A DNA stretch of 38,734 nt, taken from assembly GCA_937891825.1 (NCBI GenBank), contig CALAHN010000021.1, positions 1 through 38,734 on the forward strand. Direction: 5' to 3'. Position 1 is the stretch's first letter. Each line of letters begins with the position of its first letter. Origin of the DNA: an uncultured Alphaproteobacteria bacterium. GTDB taxonomy: Bacteria > Pseudomonadota > Alphaproteobacteria > Bin95. The position numbers and the translations under genes are program-made. This document shows, in pieces, positions 7,908 to 17,172 of this stretch. Below the pieces are notes generated by a model. It saw only the letters and a list, made by a program, of their open reading frames with translations. It had not been told where the DNA came from and did not search any database.

Positions 7908-8822
7908 ATGGCGGATGAAAACCGGGCCGGAACGATCGGAATCGTCGGCGTCGGCGTGATGGGCGGCGGCATGGCCCGCAACCTTTTGAAGGCCGGCCGC
8001 CGGCTCGTCGCTTTCGACACGGATGCCGGCCGCCTGAACGATATCGTGGCGCGGGGCGCCATTCGCGCCAGTTCCGCCCGCGAGGTCGCGGAACAGGCGG
8101 CGACGTTGATCTCGATGGTCGAGACGACGGCGCAGTCCGAAGCCGTCATTATGGGCGAGACTGGGTTTTTGCCGGCGCTCCGCCAGGGCGACCGGGTGCT
8201 CTCGACCGCGACCATCGACCCGAACGCGGTCAAGCGCTGGCATGGCGTGCTGGCCGCCAAGGGCGCGGAACTTCTGGATGCGCCGGTATCGGGCGGGGCG
8301 GAACGGGCCGACAAGGGCGATCTTTCCTCCATCGTCGGCGGCGACGCCGCGGCCCTGGAGGATGTGCGCCCGATCCTGGAAGCCTATTCCAGCCGGGTGT
8401 TTCATGTGGGCGGCGTCGGCCAGGGCCTGGCGATGAAGCATGTCAACAACATGATGATCCAGACCACGACAGCCGCCCTCGCCGAGGCTTTCGTCATGGG
8501 CGCCAAGGCGGGCCTCTCGACCCAGGACATGTATGATGTGCTCAGGGTTTCGACCGGCGCATCGACCGCGCTTGAAATGCGGGCGCCCCGCTTCCTGACC
8601 GGCAATTTCGAGCCCGGCGGCACAGTCGACATCACCGTCAAGGACCAGAGCCTGCAGACCGATTTCGCCCGCTCGCTCGGCGTGCCGATCTTCATGGCGA
8701 ATGTCAGCCTGCAGATTTACGAAATGGCGAAAGCGTCCGGTCTCGGCAAACGGGACGGCGCATCGATCGTCACCCTTTACGAAAAGCTCGCGGGCGTAAC
8801 CCTCGGCCCGCGTGAAGATTAA
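7908..8822 (+). CDS. beta-hydroxyacid dehydrogenase (3-hydroxyisobutyrate dehydrogenase family)
   Basis: A 304-residue NAD(P)-dependent dehydrogenase of the HIBADH/6PGDH family. It has the N-terminal Rossmann motif IGIVGVGVMGGGMARNLLK (cofactor), the substrate loop DAPVSGGAERADKGDLS, and the catalytic Lys in GQGLAMKHVNNMM. A helical C-terminal domain follows, as is normal. Members oxidise short beta-hydroxyacids such as 3-hydroxyisobutyrate, tartronate or related acids, and the substrate here is not determined. The ATG (MADENRAG) is preceded by GGGGGA. The gene ends 14 bases before the Rieske oxygenase alpha subunit and looks translationally grouped with it. The dehydrogenase probably acts on the same catabolic route. 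Confidence 0.92.
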   Translation: MADENRAGTIGIVGVGVMGGGMARNLLKAGRRLVAFDTDAGRLNDIVARGAIRASSAREVAEQAATLISMVETTAQSEAVIMGETGFLPALRQGDRVLSTATIDPNAVKRWHGVLAAKGAELLDAPVSGGAERADKGDLSSIVGGDAAALEDVRPILEAYSSRVFHVGGVGQGLAMKHVNNMMIQTTTAALAEAFVMGAKAGLSTQDMYDVLRVSTGASTALEMRAPRFLTGNFEPGGTVDITVKDQSLQTDFARSLGVPIFMANVSLQIYEMAKASGLGKRDGASIVTLYEKLAGVTLGPRED

Positions 8823-8836
8823 GGAGGCCATCCAGG

Positions 8837-10090
8837 ATGACCCTAGCCGTAGAAAATGCCCCGACCGAGCCATTCGTCTGGCCGGAGGAAGGCATCACCC
8901 GCATTCCCTACCGCCTGTTCGCGGACCCGGAAATTTATGCGATGGAGCAGGAGAAGATCTTCCGCGGGCCTGTCTGGAACTTCCTTTGCATGGAGTTCGA
9001 CATCCCTGAACCCGGCGACTTCAAGACGACCTTCGTCGGCGAAACGCCCGTGGTCGCGACCCGCGACCGCCACGGCGACGTCCATGCCATGGTCAACCGC
9101 TGCGCCCACAAGGGCGCGCTCGTCTGCCTGCAGAACAAGGGCAACGCGAAGTCGCTGACCTGCGTCTATCATTCCTGGAACTATGGCCTGGACGGCAAGC
9201 TGATCGGCCTCGCCTTCAAGAACGGCGTCGGCGGCAAGGGCGGCATGCCCGATGACTTCGACATGGCCGCCCACCGGCTGGAGCCGCTCCGCACGGAAGT
9301 GTTCTGCGGCATGGTCTTCGGCACCTTCTCCGAGGCGACGCCGCCGGTCGAGGATTATCTCGGCAAGACCATGGCGGATTTCGTCCGGCGCAATCTCGGC
9401 CGCAAGCTGAAGCCGCTCGGCATGCAAAGCCAGATCATCCACAATAACTGGAAGCTCTACGCCGAAAACCTGCGCGACGCCTACCACGCGACCTTGCTGC
9501 ACACGTTCTACACCACCTTCAAGGTGAACCGCCTGGACATGGATGGCGGCATCATCATTGCGCCCTCGAAGTGGCACCACATCTCCTACGCCAAGCGCGC
9601 GACCTTCGACGAGTCCGATGAATACAAGAAGGCGGAGGTGCATTCCGCCAAGTACGAATCCAAACTCGAAGGCCCGCAATTGCTGGCGACATGGGACGAG
9701 TTCGAGGACGGGATTACCCATTCGATCCAGGCGTTCTTCCCGAACCTCTGCATCCATTTCACGCTGAATTCGCTCTGCGTCCGCCATTTCCTGCCGCGCG
9801 GGCAGGACAAGACGGAACTGTTCTGGATCTATGTGGGCTACGAGGACGACACGCCGGAGGAAACCGAGAAGCGGGTGATGCAGGTGAACCTCACCGGCTC
9901 GGCCGGCCTCGTCTCGATGGAGGACGGCTGCATCAACAATTTCGTCCAGCGCGGCACCAAGGGCAGCGAGGACAAGCGGGCCTTCATGGAAATGGGCGGA
10001 CGCGACGCCGAATCCAGCGAGAATTCCCGCGCCACCGAAGCCGCCATCCGCGGCTTCTGGACGGGCTATCGCCAGATCATGGGCTTCTGA
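8837..10090 (+). CDS. aromatic ring-hydroxylating dioxygenase, alpha subunit (Rieske)
   Basis: A 417-residue catalytic large subunit of a Rieske non-haem iron oxygenase. The [2Fe-2S] ligands are Cys89-x-His91 and Cys109-xx-His112. The mononuclear iron site is DxxHxxxxH: Asp214 (bridging), His217 and His222, with Asp363 in MEDG as the carboxylate ligand. This is the same spacing as naphthalene dioxygenase. It would insert O2 into an aromatic ring using electrons from a reductase/ferredoxin. The substrate is unknown; the overall layout is that of benzoate/anthranilate/salicylate-type oxygenases. The beta subunit gene follows after 2 bases. No ferredoxin or reductase gene lies in the window, so electrons must come from elsewhere. 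GGAGG upstream supports the ATG. Confidence 0.95.
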   Translation: MTLAVENAPTEPFVWPEEGITRIPYRLFADPEIYAMEQEKIFRGPVWNFLCMEFDIPEPGDFKTTFVGETPVVATRDRHGDVHAMVNRCAHKGALVCLQNKGNAKSLTCVYHSWNYGLDGKLIGLAFKNGVGGKGGMPDDFDMAAHRLEPLRTEVFCGMVFGTFSEATPPVEDYLGKTMADFVRRNLGRKLKPLGMQSQIIHNNWKLYAENLRDAYHATLLHTFYTTFKVNRLDMDGGIIIAPSKWHHISYAKRATFDESDEYKKAEVHSAKYESKLEGPQLLATWDEFEDGITHSIQAFFPNLCIHFTLNSLCVRHFLPRGQDKTELFWIYVGYEDDTPEETEKRVMQVNLTGSAGLVSMEDGCINNFVQRGTKGSEDKRAFMEMGGRDAESSENSRATEAAIRGFWTGYRQIMGF

Positions 10091-10092
10091 TC

Positions 10093-10566
10093 ATGCTGGA
10101 ACCGGCTTTGCGCAAACGCCTCGACGACCTTCAGACCGACTATGCCCACGCCATCGACGACGACCGGCTGGAGGCCTGGCCAGGCTTCTTCCGGGAAGCG
10201 TGCGTCTACAAGATCGTCACGCGCGAGAACCATCAGGCTGGAATGCCGATGGGGATACTCTATTGCAACTCCCGCGGCATGTTGTCGGATCGGGTGCTGG
10301 CGCTCAGGACAGCGAATATCTACGAGCCGCACACCTATTGCCACATCCTCAGCCGCTCCCGCTACGAGGATGCCGGCGGCGGCTGCGTCGCCGGGCGAAC
10401 GAATTTTCAGGTGATCCGGACCATGGAGGACGGCGAGATGAGCTTGTTCGCCGCCGGGAAGTATCTCGACCGGATCGATATCTCGGGGCCGGAGCTGAAA
10501 TTCGCCGAACGCCTGATCGTCCTCGAATCCCGCCGCATCGACGTGCTGCTCGGCATTCCGCTTTGA
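10093..10566 (+). CDS. aromatic ring-hydroxylating dioxygenase, beta subunit
   Basis: A 157-residue small subunit with an NTF2-like cone fold, usual length for the family. Recognisable features are the N-terminal helix with DYAHAIDDDRLEAWPGFF, the VYKIVTREN strand, the segment around R.ANIYEPHTYCHILS, and the C-terminal KFAERLIVLESRRIDVLLGIPL, typical of benzoate/anthranilate-type beta subunits. It would form an alpha3beta3 hexamer with the preceding Rieske subunit and has a structural role. Its start is only 2 bases after the alpha stop, so translational coupling is expected. Confidence 0.93.
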   Translation: MLEPALRKRLDDLQTDYAHAIDDDRLEAWPGFFREACVYKIVTRENHQAGMPMGILYCNSRGMLSDRVLALRTANIYEPHTYCHILSRSRYEDAGGGCVAGRTNFQVIRTMEDGEMSLFAAGKYLDRIDISGPELKFAERLIVLESRRIDVLLGIPL

Positions 10567-10700
10567 TGGCGACGACGCCCGCCTGGGCGCGTCCAGGGCT
10601 GATCCAGATGGGCGACTTTGCCGTTTCTTCGGTGTTATGGCAAAAGGCAAGATTAAAACGGGCCCGAGGTCCCGCGTAATGTGGAGTTGCGGACGCTTCA

Positions 10701-12269
10701 ATGACCGAAGTCGATCCATCCGATGAACTGAAGCAGCTCCGCGCGCTGAACAGCTACATCAAGCGCACGGCCAACGAAGAGCTCCGGGAAGCGCAGCGCC
10801 TGCTCGCGACGGCAAAGCATATCGAACTGAAGAACGAGAAACTGGCGTCCGCGCTGACGGCGCTCCGTCGGGAGCACAATGCCCAGGCCAGGCAGTTTAC
10901 GGCCGTCCTGCAACAGCAGACCGATACCCAGGCCGCGTTGGCGGCCGCCCTTACCGAGAATTTCGGCGATCTCGCTGAACTGCAGTCGGCGGCGGCGGCG
11001 CTGAAGACCGCGAATCTTTCAAGGTGGGTCGAGGAAATCGGCCAGCTTCAGGCAAATATCCTCGGCAGAAACGATACGATCGCCAATTTGCGCGACCAGA
11101 TTGCGGGCTACCGTGAGCAATTGATAGCGTTCGCGCCGATGCGCCCCCTCATGCGCATCATGGAGTTCGGCAAGGCGATCGCCGACTCAATTCCGGATAC
11201 GGCCGACGGCCTGTACTTGCGCGGCATGCAACCCTTGGCGGCGCTGCCGCCGCTCGCCGGCCGGCCGCTGAAGCGGATCATCAACGATTGCATCGAAGCG
11301 CCGGACTTTGGCTGGCGTTCCGGCAAGATCGATTGGAACGATCAGAACCTCGACGCGATCAATCGCTATCTGTCATCCCTGCTCGCGGAAGTCGATTGCA
11401 TCTTCGCGATCAGCAAGGCGCTCGCCCAATCGCTTCAGGAGCGCTACACGGCGCCGATCGCCGTGTTGCCGAACTATCGAAATTTCGCCCCTCCGCCAGG
11501 ACCGAATGATTTCAGGGCCTCGCATGGCATACCGGACGACGCAATCGTCGTGTTGTCGGTCGGCATGCTCGCCTCGCCCGCATCCGTTGGCTTCGCCGCC
11601 GTTCTGGAAGCGCTCCGCCGGAACGGGCCGAACTGGCGACTTGTCTCCGTCGGCCGCATCGCCAGCAGCGAGTTGGAAGCCGAGATACTCGCGGCCGCCA
11701 AGTCCATGGACATGGCCGACCGCGTGCATCTCCTGCCGCCGGCGCCTTACCGCGAACTCGCAGCCTGCTGCGCCGCGTCCGACATCGGCGTCTACTGGAG
11801 CGATCCCGCCATCGGCAATATCAGCATCGCCCTGCCCAACCGGATCTTCGATTTCCTGGCTGGCGGCTTGCCATTCGTCTCGACCAGCATTCCCGATATC
11901 GCCGAAATAGTGACTGACCATAATTGCGGCCGGATCGTCGCGACCGCTACAGCGGACGCATGGTCCAAGGCCCTGCAGGCGATCCATGCCGACGCAGCGA
12001 CCTACCGGGCGGCCGCCGTGGCCGCGAACGCTGCCCTGACATGGTCGACACAGACCGAAACGATCCACAAGGCGTTTGCTCCCATCGACCATGCCGCATT
12101 TGTCGGCGTCAACGATCTGAGCTTGAACAATCGCGCCATCCGGATCGCCCTCGCGCTCCTGCAGCATGGCAAGCGCGTCACCTTCATGGGCAGCACGCTG
12201 AAACATGCCCAATGGCTACAGAAGGAGGGCATCGGCTGCGCTCAAATCAACGCCAAACCTTTGGCTTGA
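10701..12269 (+). CDS. coiled-coil GT-B glycosyltransferase with unusual domain order
   Basis: A 522-residue protein. Residues ~5-145 are a heptad-rich coiled coil (ELREAQRLL, KNEKLASALTALRREH, LRDQIAGYREQL). Residues ~150-255 look like the second half of a GT-B N-terminal domain: GLYLRGMQPLAALPPL, IINDCIEAPDF, then VDCIFAISKALAQSL. Residues ~260-455 look like a GT4-type C-terminal domain: VLPNYRNF, VVLSVGML, VHLLPPAPYRELAACCAASDIGV, and LPNRIFDFLAGGLPFVST at the donor site. The last ~50 residues (VNDLSLNNRAIRIALALLQHGKRVTFMG) resemble the first beta-alpha-beta of a GT-B N-terminal domain, which is missing at the front. It is either a circular permutation or a truncated tandem enzyme. It would transfer a sugar in envelope or capsule synthesis. 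A weak GGAG lies 14 bases upstream. Confidence 0.75.
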   Translation: MTEVDPSDELKQLRALNSYIKRTANEELREAQRLLATAKHIELKNEKLASALTALRREHNAQARQFTAVLQQQTDTQAALAAALTENFGDLAELQSAAAALKTANLSRWVEEIGQLQANILGRNDTIANLRDQIAGYREQLIAFAPMRPLMRIMEFGKAIADSIPDTADGLYLRGMQPLAALPPLAGRPLKRIINDCIEAPDFGWRSGKIDWNDQNLDAINRYLSSLLAEVDCIFAISKALAQSLQERYTAPIAVLPNYRNFAPPPGPNDFRASHGIPDDAIVVLSVGMLASPASVGFAAVLEALRRNGPNWRLVSVGRIASSELEAEILAAAKSMDMADRVHLLPPAPYRELAACCAASDIGVYWSDPAIGNISIALPNRIFDFLAGGLPFVSTSIPDIAEIVTDHNCGRIVATATADAWSKALQAIHADAATYRAAAVAANAALTWSTQTETIHKAFAPIDHAAFVGVNDLSLNNRAIRIALALLQHGKRVTFMGSTLKHAQWLQKEGIGCAQINAKPLA

Positions 12270-12284
12270 ACGCCGGCGCAGCCC

Positions 12285-13274
12285 TCACGCGATATCCGCC
12301 GGGTTGACCTCAAAGGCCAGCGGGGCGCCTTTGACGAACCGCTGGATGTTGTCGAGGAAGAGCGCGTCCCAGCGCGCGCGGCCGCCGTCGCCGCCGAACG
12401 ATGTATGCGGCGTCAGGCGGACCTGGGGATGCGACCAGAGCGGGTTGTCCTTCGGCAGCGGCTCCTCATGGAAGACATCGAGCACCGCGGTCGCCAATTG
12501 CCCCCGGTCGAGCGCCTTCAGCAACTCCGCGTCGTCGATCAACGCGCCGCGCGCGATATTGACCAGCACGGCGCCCGGCTTGATCGCCTCGAAGAACGCC
12601 TTGCCCGCGAAGCCGCGCGTCGCCTCGGTCAAGGAGCAGGCGAGGACGATCACGTCCGCGTCGGGCAGGAACCGCGGCAGATCGGCCATGGTCCCGGCCC
12701 GGTCGACAATGGCCGAGGTCGCGGGCGACCGGCGAACGACATCGATCGTCGTGCCGAACGCCTTCGCCCGCGTCGCCAGCGCCTCGCCGATCGGCCCGAA
12801 ACCGATGATGAGCCAGTTCATCCGGGAGAGTTCGCGGAAAGGCGTCAGCTTCCATTCACGGGCTGCCTGCTGCTTGCGCTGCAGGTCGATCGGATGCACG
12901 ACGCTCATCACCTGCGCCATCACATACTCGGCGATGGCCACGCCCTGGGCGCTGCTGTTACAGATCCGGATGCCCTTCTCCGACGCTTGCTTGTATACCG
13001 GGTTGTCGAGGCCGGCGTTAAAGGTCTGAACCACCTTGACCGACTTCAGGGCGAGCACAAGCTCAAAGGCTTTCCGGATCGCGCCGCCAGCGTTCAGGTG
13101 GTTCGACAGCCAGAGATAATCGACCGCGACTTCGCTCGGCGGAACCGCCTTGCCGCCAATCTGGAACTGTCCCTCCCGGTCGAACTGCAATACCTCGATA
13201 TCCAGGCCAAGCGCGTCCAGCCGGTCTTTGATATGGGCATAGGATTGATCGTACATCGCGACGGTCGCGGTCAT
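12285..13274 (-). CDS. D-isomer-specific 2-hydroxyacid dehydrogenase
   Basis: A 329-residue NAD(P)-dependent 2-hydroxyacid dehydrogenase. The inserted Rossmann domain has GFGPIG, lacking the usual second glycine spacing but typical of the GxGxxG variant. The catalytic triad residues are visible: Arg in NIARGALIDD, Glu in VFHEEPLP, and His in LTPHTSFGG. The R.SP motif after the second strand (VVRRSP) suggests NADP(H) preference. It would interconvert a 2-keto acid and a D-2-hydroxyacid; phosphoglycerate, glyoxylate/hydroxypyruvate and other substrates cannot be told apart. The ATG at 13274 (MTATVAMYD) was chosen because upstream sequence is Arg/Ala-rich and lacks protein-like features. It lies 134 bases downstream of the PhyH gene on the same strand and is convergent with the glycosyltransferase. 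Confidence 0.9.
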   Translation of the reverse strand: MTATVAMYDQSYAHIKDRLDALGLDIEVLQFDREGQFQIGGKAVPPSEVAVDYLWLSNHLNAGGAIRKAFELVLALKSVKVVQTFNAGLDNPVYKQASEKGIRICNSSAQGVAIAEYVMAQVMSVVHPIDLQRKQQAAREWKLTPFRELSRMNWLIIGFGPIGEALATRAKAFGTTIDVVRRSPATSAIVDRAGTMADLPRFLPDADVIVLACSLTEATRGFAGKAFFEAIKPGAVLVNIARGALIDDAELLKALDRGQLATAVLDVFHEEPLPKDNPLWSHPQVRLTPHTSFGGDGGRARWDALFLDNIQRFVKGAPLAFEVNPADIA

Positions 13275-13408
13275 GGCTGGCTTCCCCCAAGGATTGCATT
13301 CGCTTGCCGAGCTAAAAGGCGGACGCGCGAACGCCGCCACCGCCGCCGCCTCAAGATTTCGCGGCGCGGAAACCGCTTCGGCCGGACACGCCCTGAACGC
13401 CGCCGCCT

Positions 13409-14224
13409 TCAGCGCGCGATGCCGGTCGCCGCCATATAGAGATCGTAGGCCTTTGCATGAGCAGCGACGGCGGCCGGGCTTTCGGATGTTTTGAGGCGTG
13501 TTTCCGGGTGGAAATGGCCAAAGCGGTCCTCGCCTCGCACCAGCAGCGCGCTTGAGCGCGGCTCGCGTGTCGGTCTGACATGAGCCGGAATGTAGCTGAC
13601 GCCGACGCCGATCCGCCGGTCGCCGGCTCGGTTCGGGCCGGAGCAATGGGGCGTGTGGGTATGGTGCAGCGACATCGCGCCCGCGGGCACAGGGACCAGC
13701 ACGCCGTCATCGTCCCGGAAGCGCCCGTGGATGCCCTTGCCGAGTCGGATCAGATGATTGGGCTGCGGGTCTTCGATATGCGGCAGCAAACCTTCCCGAT
13801 AGACGCCGGGCGCCATGCGCATGCAGCCCGCAGCTTCGCTCGCGTCCGACAGCGCCACCCATGCCGTCACATGCTCCGCCGGCGCCAGGTGGAAATAGTC
13901 GTCGTCCTGATGCCAGACAATCAGGCCGTCGCTCGCCGGCTCCTTGATATGCATCGTCAGATGGTAGACCAGGATATCCGGACCGATGAGGTCCTCGACC
14001 GCGTCCAGCACGGCCGGGTGATGCACGATCGCGTCCGCCCAATCGAACAGGAGATAGGATTTCGATTTCTGCGGGAACGCCAGTTTCGCGCCGCTGCGCG
14101 CTTCATAGGATTCCAGGCTGGCGCGATATCGGGCGACTTCCGCATCCGACAGAACCGGCACGGGGCCGATGAAACCGTCGCGGCGATAGCGGTCAATCTC
14201 CAGTTGATCCAGGCGTTTAGGCAT
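13409..14224 (-). CDS. phytanoyl-CoA dioxygenase (PhyH) family protein
   Basis: A 271-residue Fe(II)/2-oxoglutarate-dependent dioxygenase of the PhyH family. The iron facial triad is visible as WHQDDDYF (His and Asp, HxD) and a later His in HHTHTPHCSGPN. It is followed by the Arg of GDRRIGVGVSYIP that binds 2-oxoglutarate. The N-terminus has the usual Y.RDGFIGP. Bacterial PhyH proteins hydroxylate diverse substrates (acyl-CoA, ectoine, phosphonates, natural products), so a specific reaction is not claimed. GGAGCG lies just upstream of the ATG. The dehydrogenase downstream could act on the 2-hydroxy product, a reasonable but unproven pairing. It diverges from the pirin gene. Confidence 0.92.
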   Translation of the reverse strand: MPKRLDQLEIDRYRRDGFIGPVPVLSDAEVARYRASLESYEARSGAKLAFPQKSKSYLLFDWADAIVHHPAVLDAVEDLIGPDILVYHLTMHIKEPASDGLIVWHQDDDYFHLAPAEHVTAWVALSDASEAAGCMRMAPGVYREGLLPHIEDPQPNHLIRLGKGIHGRFRDDDGVLVPVPAGAMSLHHTHTPHCSGPNRAGDRRIGVGVSYIPAHVRPTREPRSSALLVRGEDRFGHFHPETRLKTSESPAAVAAHAKAYDLYMAATGIAR

Positions 14225-14382
14225 GACGCGCTCCTTTCCAAAGTCGGCCAGGCGACCCTCCGGCCGCTCGAGAATACCACTTACGCCGGAGCGCCTCCAA
14301 GGCGCGCGGCGGAGCGGATTTCGCGCTGGATCGGCGCTGTGGCATAAAGGCGGACCTAGCGCCCGAATGAAGGACCGAACCC

Positions 14383-15216
14383 ATGCGCCGCCGCATCGCC
14401 GCCGTGATCGCCGGAGACCGCATCATCGACGATGGCGACATGCGCCTTTTCCGGGCCTTGCCGACCGAAGCGCTGGATGCGCTTGGACCCTTTGTCTTCA
14501 TCGATCACTACCGGTCCCGGAGCGCGCGCGGCATTGGCGACCGGCCGCATCCCCATGCGGGCATAGAAGTGATCAGCTATCTCCTGGAAGGCGGCGTGCA
14601 GCATCGGGACAGCATGGGCTTCCGGGACGCCATCGGCCCCGGCGACGCCCAATGGATCCGCGCCGGACGCGGCATCCTGCATGCCGAGCAGCCGACCGGA
14701 CCGCGCCACGGCCTGCAATTATGGACAAGCTTGCCGCCCGATCAGAAGTTCGCGGAGCCGGCCTACGCCTCCTGGCGGGCAGGCGACCTGCCGCGCCTCA
14801 CGTTCGAGGGCGCGGCCGCCGTCGTGCTGGCGGGATCGGCCGGCGGCGTCGAAGGGCCGATGCGCCTCGCGACCCCGACGACGTTCATCCACGTCCGGTT
14901 CGACGCCGATGTCGCGGTAGACCTGCCCCTCGATCCTGCGGACGAGCTTGGCGTCTATGTGCTGGAAGGCAGCGTCCGGATCGACGGCGGTGATACGCTT
15001 GAAGTCGGCGCGCTCGCGGTCCTGACGCCCGGCGAGACGCTCCATTGCGCGACGTCGGAATCGGCTGCGCAGATCGCAATCCTCGGCGGGCAGACGGCGG
15101 CGCGGCCGATCCTGTTTGGCGGCCCCTTTGTCATGGATAGCGTCGAGCGGCTGGCCCAGGCGCGCGCAGATTACATCGCGGGCAGGATGGGGCGGCTTGA
15201 AGGCGTGCCGTTCTGA
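14383..15216 (+). CDS. pirin family protein
   Basis: A 277-residue bicupin of the pirin family. The metal-binding N-terminal cupin keeps the ligand set: two His in RPHPHAGIEVISYLLEG, His in VQHRDSMG, and Glu in GRGILHAEQP. The C-terminal cupin (LGVYVLEGSVRIDGGDTLEVG) is present, so the length is normal. Some bacterial pirins (YhhW) have quercetin dioxygenase activity, and others act as redox-linked partners of other proteins. The role here is unknown. It is convergent with the sigma-54 activator gene, only 15 bases apart. Confidence 0.93.
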   Translation: MRRRIAAVIAGDRIIDDGDMRLFRALPTEALDALGPFVFIDHYRSRSARGIGDRPHPHAGIEVISYLLEGGVQHRDSMGFRDAIGPGDAQWIRAGRGILHAEQPTGPRHGLQLWTSLPPDQKFAEPAYASWRAGDLPRLTFEGAAAVVLAGSAGGVEGPMRLATPTTFIHVRFDADVAVDLPLDPADELGVYVLEGSVRIDGGDTLEVGALAVLTPGETLHCATSESAAQIAILGGQTAARPILFGGPFVMDSVERLAQARADYIAGRMGRLEGVPF

Positions 15217-15231
15217 ACGCAGCCGCAAGCG

Positions 15232-17172
15232 TTACTCGGCGCGCTCGCTGCGTTGCAGGCCCAGCCGGCGGATCCGGGAATACAGCGTCGTCGCCTTGAC
15301 GCCCAGCCGTTCGGCCGCCCCGTCCGCGCCCGACACCTTGCCGCCGGACGCTGCGAGCGCGGCCTTGATGTTCGCGATTTCGCGCGCCCGACGCTCCGCT
15401 TCCGTTTCGATCGCCGCCCCTTCGGCTGGCATGACGCGCGGCCGCCGCTTCAGCTCCAACTCCGCCGCGTCGGGCAGATCGAAGACGAGCTTGCCGCCGC
15501 GGGCGAGGATGACGGCGCGCTCGATGACGTTGCCAAGCTCCCGCGCATTGCCGGGCCAGGAATACGCCATGAGGTTCGCCACATTCGCCCGCGACAGGGC
15601 CGAGGCGGCCGCTATATTCAACTGACTGCATGCCAGTTTGAGGAAATGCGCCGCCAATGGCGCGATATCCTCCGGTCGATCGCGCAAGGGCGTCAGGAGA
15701 ATCGGGAAGACGTTCAGGCGAAAATACAGGTCCTCGCGAAATTGTCCCTTCGCGACGGCGTCGCCGAGATCGCGATTGGTCGCCGCGATGATCCGCACGT
15801 CGATGGCGCGGGTCTCCGCCTCGCCGATCCGCTCGAAGCTGCGCTCTTGCAGCACGCGCAATAGCTTGCCCTGAAGCTCCAGCGGGATCTCGCCGACCTC
15901 GTCCAGGAAGAGCGTGCCGCCGTCCGCCAGTTCGAACCGGCCGATCCGGTCCCTGAGCGCGCCGGTAAACGCGCCTTTGACATGGCCGAAGAACTCGCTC
16001 TCGAACAGATCGCGCGGGATGGCGGCGCAGTTCACCCGGATCAGGGGCCGGCCGGCGCGCGGACTGTCGGCATGGATCGCTTGCGCCACCAGTTCCTTGC
16101 CGGTGCCGCTTTCGCCGATGATCAACACGTTGGCGTTCGTCGGCGCCACAAGCTCGATCTGCCGCACCGTATCGGCGATCGCGGCGCTGACCCCGATGAT
16201 CTCGTGGTGATTGCGGCTGTTCCGGATTTCCTCCTGGAGATAAGCGTTCTCCATCTCCAGGCGCTGCCGCAGCCGCTCAACCTCGGTCAGCGCGTCCTGG
16301 AGCCGGCGTTCATTGTCCTTCCGCTCAGTGATGTCCCGGAAGATGATGACCGCGCCCAAGACCGACGCGCCCTCCAGAATCGGGTTCGAGGAATACTCGA
16401 CCCGGAGCGGACGGCCGTCCTTGTGCCAGAAGATTTCATCCTCGACGCGATTGACCTTGGCGTGGCGGAAAGCGTTGTAGATCGGGCATTCGGCGGCGGG
16501 ATAAGCCCGTCCGTCCGCGTGATGGTGATGGATCAGATCGTGCATGTTGCGCCCGATCAGGTCGTCGGCGCTCCAGCCCAGCATACGCTCCGCCGCCTCG
16601 TTGACGAAGGTCGTCAGGCCATCCGGATCGACGCCGTAGATGCCGTCGCCGGCCGAGGACAGGATCAGGTCGTTCAGCCGTTCCGTCTGCCGAAACAGGC
16701 GCTCCAGCCGGCTCCATTCCAGCAGGCCGCCCCGGACCAGGCCGTCGACCTCCTGGAACTGATTGCGCCGCGCCCTTTCCTCCAGATCGGCGGCGACAAA
16801 CACCAGCCGCAGGCCATCTTGCGTCTCGAACGCCCGCGCCTCGTATTCCAGTTGCAACTGGTGGCCGCGCGCATGGCGGCCCTCGATCCGCCGCGTCCAG
16901 GACGCGCCGCGGTCGACGACCTCTTCGGCGAAGACCAGCAATTGCGGGACGAAGCCAGGATGCAGGCGGGAGAATTTCAGCCCCGCGACATCCTCGACGC
17001 CGAACAGGCGGGCTGCGGCGGCATTCCCCGTCGCGACCAGGTCGGTCGCCGGATCGACAATCATGCAGGCGGCGGCGACCGCATCCGCGATCAGCCCGAG
17101 AAGCGCCTGGTCCGGGGTCGCTGCGGCTGCCGCATTTTTAGTCATTTTCGTAATTTGCATGTGCGAATGCAT
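15232..17172 (-). CDS. cynF: PAS-domain sigma-54-dependent activator of the cyn operon (CynF type)
   Basis: A 646-residue bacterial enhancer-binding protein. There are two PAS-like sensory domains (~20-130 and ~170-290, the second with His215-218...Cys229 and the PAC-like FRDITERK) and a coiled linker ([24 protein letters not shown]). The AAA+ domain has Walker A GESGTGKE (353-360), the sigma-54 loop GAFTGA and Walker [15 protein letters not shown]-terminal Fis-type helix-turn-helix ([19 protein letters not shown]) follows. It would drive sigma-54 RNA polymerase at the divergent cynA promoter. A cynF gene of this type is known from the cynFABDS cluster of Pseudomonas pseudoalcaligenes. Three in-frame ATGs (17172, 17160, 17145) lie within the large palindrome 17144-17185, none with a clear ribosome site, so the true start is unsure and autoregulation is likely. 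The sensed ligand is unknown. Confidence 0.88.
   Translation of the reverse strand: MHSHMQITKMTKNAAAAATPDQALLGLIADAVAAACMIVDPATDLVATGNAAAARLFGVEDVAGLKFSRLHPGFVPQLLVFAEEVVDRGASWTRRIEGRHARGHQLQLEYEARAFETQDGLRLVFVAADLEERARRNQFQEVDGLVRGGLLEWSRLERLFRQTERLNDLILSSAGDGIYGVDPDGLTTFVNEAAERMLGWSADDLIGRNMHDLIHHHHADGRAYPAAECPIYNAFRHAKVNRVEDEIFWHKDGRPLRVEYSSNPILEGASVLGAVIIFRDITERKDNERRLQDALTEVERLRQRLEMENAYLQEEIRNSRNHHEIIGVSAAIADTVRQIELVAPTNANVLIIGESGTGKELVAQAIHADSPRAGRPLIRVNCAAIPRDLFESEFFGHVKGAFTGALRDRIGRFELADGGTLFLDEVGEIPLELQGKLLRVLQERSFERIGEAETRAIDVRIIAATNRDLGDAVAKGQFREDLYFRLNVFPILLTPLRDRPEDIAPLAAHFLKLACSQLNIAAASALSRANVANLMAYSWPGNARELGNVIERAVILARGGKLVFDLPDAAELELKRRPRVMPAEGAAIETEAERRAREIANIKAALAASGGKVSGADGAAERLGVKATTLYSRIRRLGLQRSERAE

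Noticed and set aside
10637-10726. A 29-codon reading frame (MAKGKIKTGPRSR...) overlapping the glycosyltransferase start, possibly a leader peptide
   Set aside because: No ribosome binding site, no attenuator-like structure, and it runs into the next gene's coding region. Most likely chance.
16510-16535. His215-His218 and Cys229 in the CynF second PAS domain as a special metal or haem sensor
   Set aside because: An H-rich, D-G-x-x-x-P...C-P pattern is common in PAS domains of hybrid regulators, so it is not evidence of a specific cofactor here.
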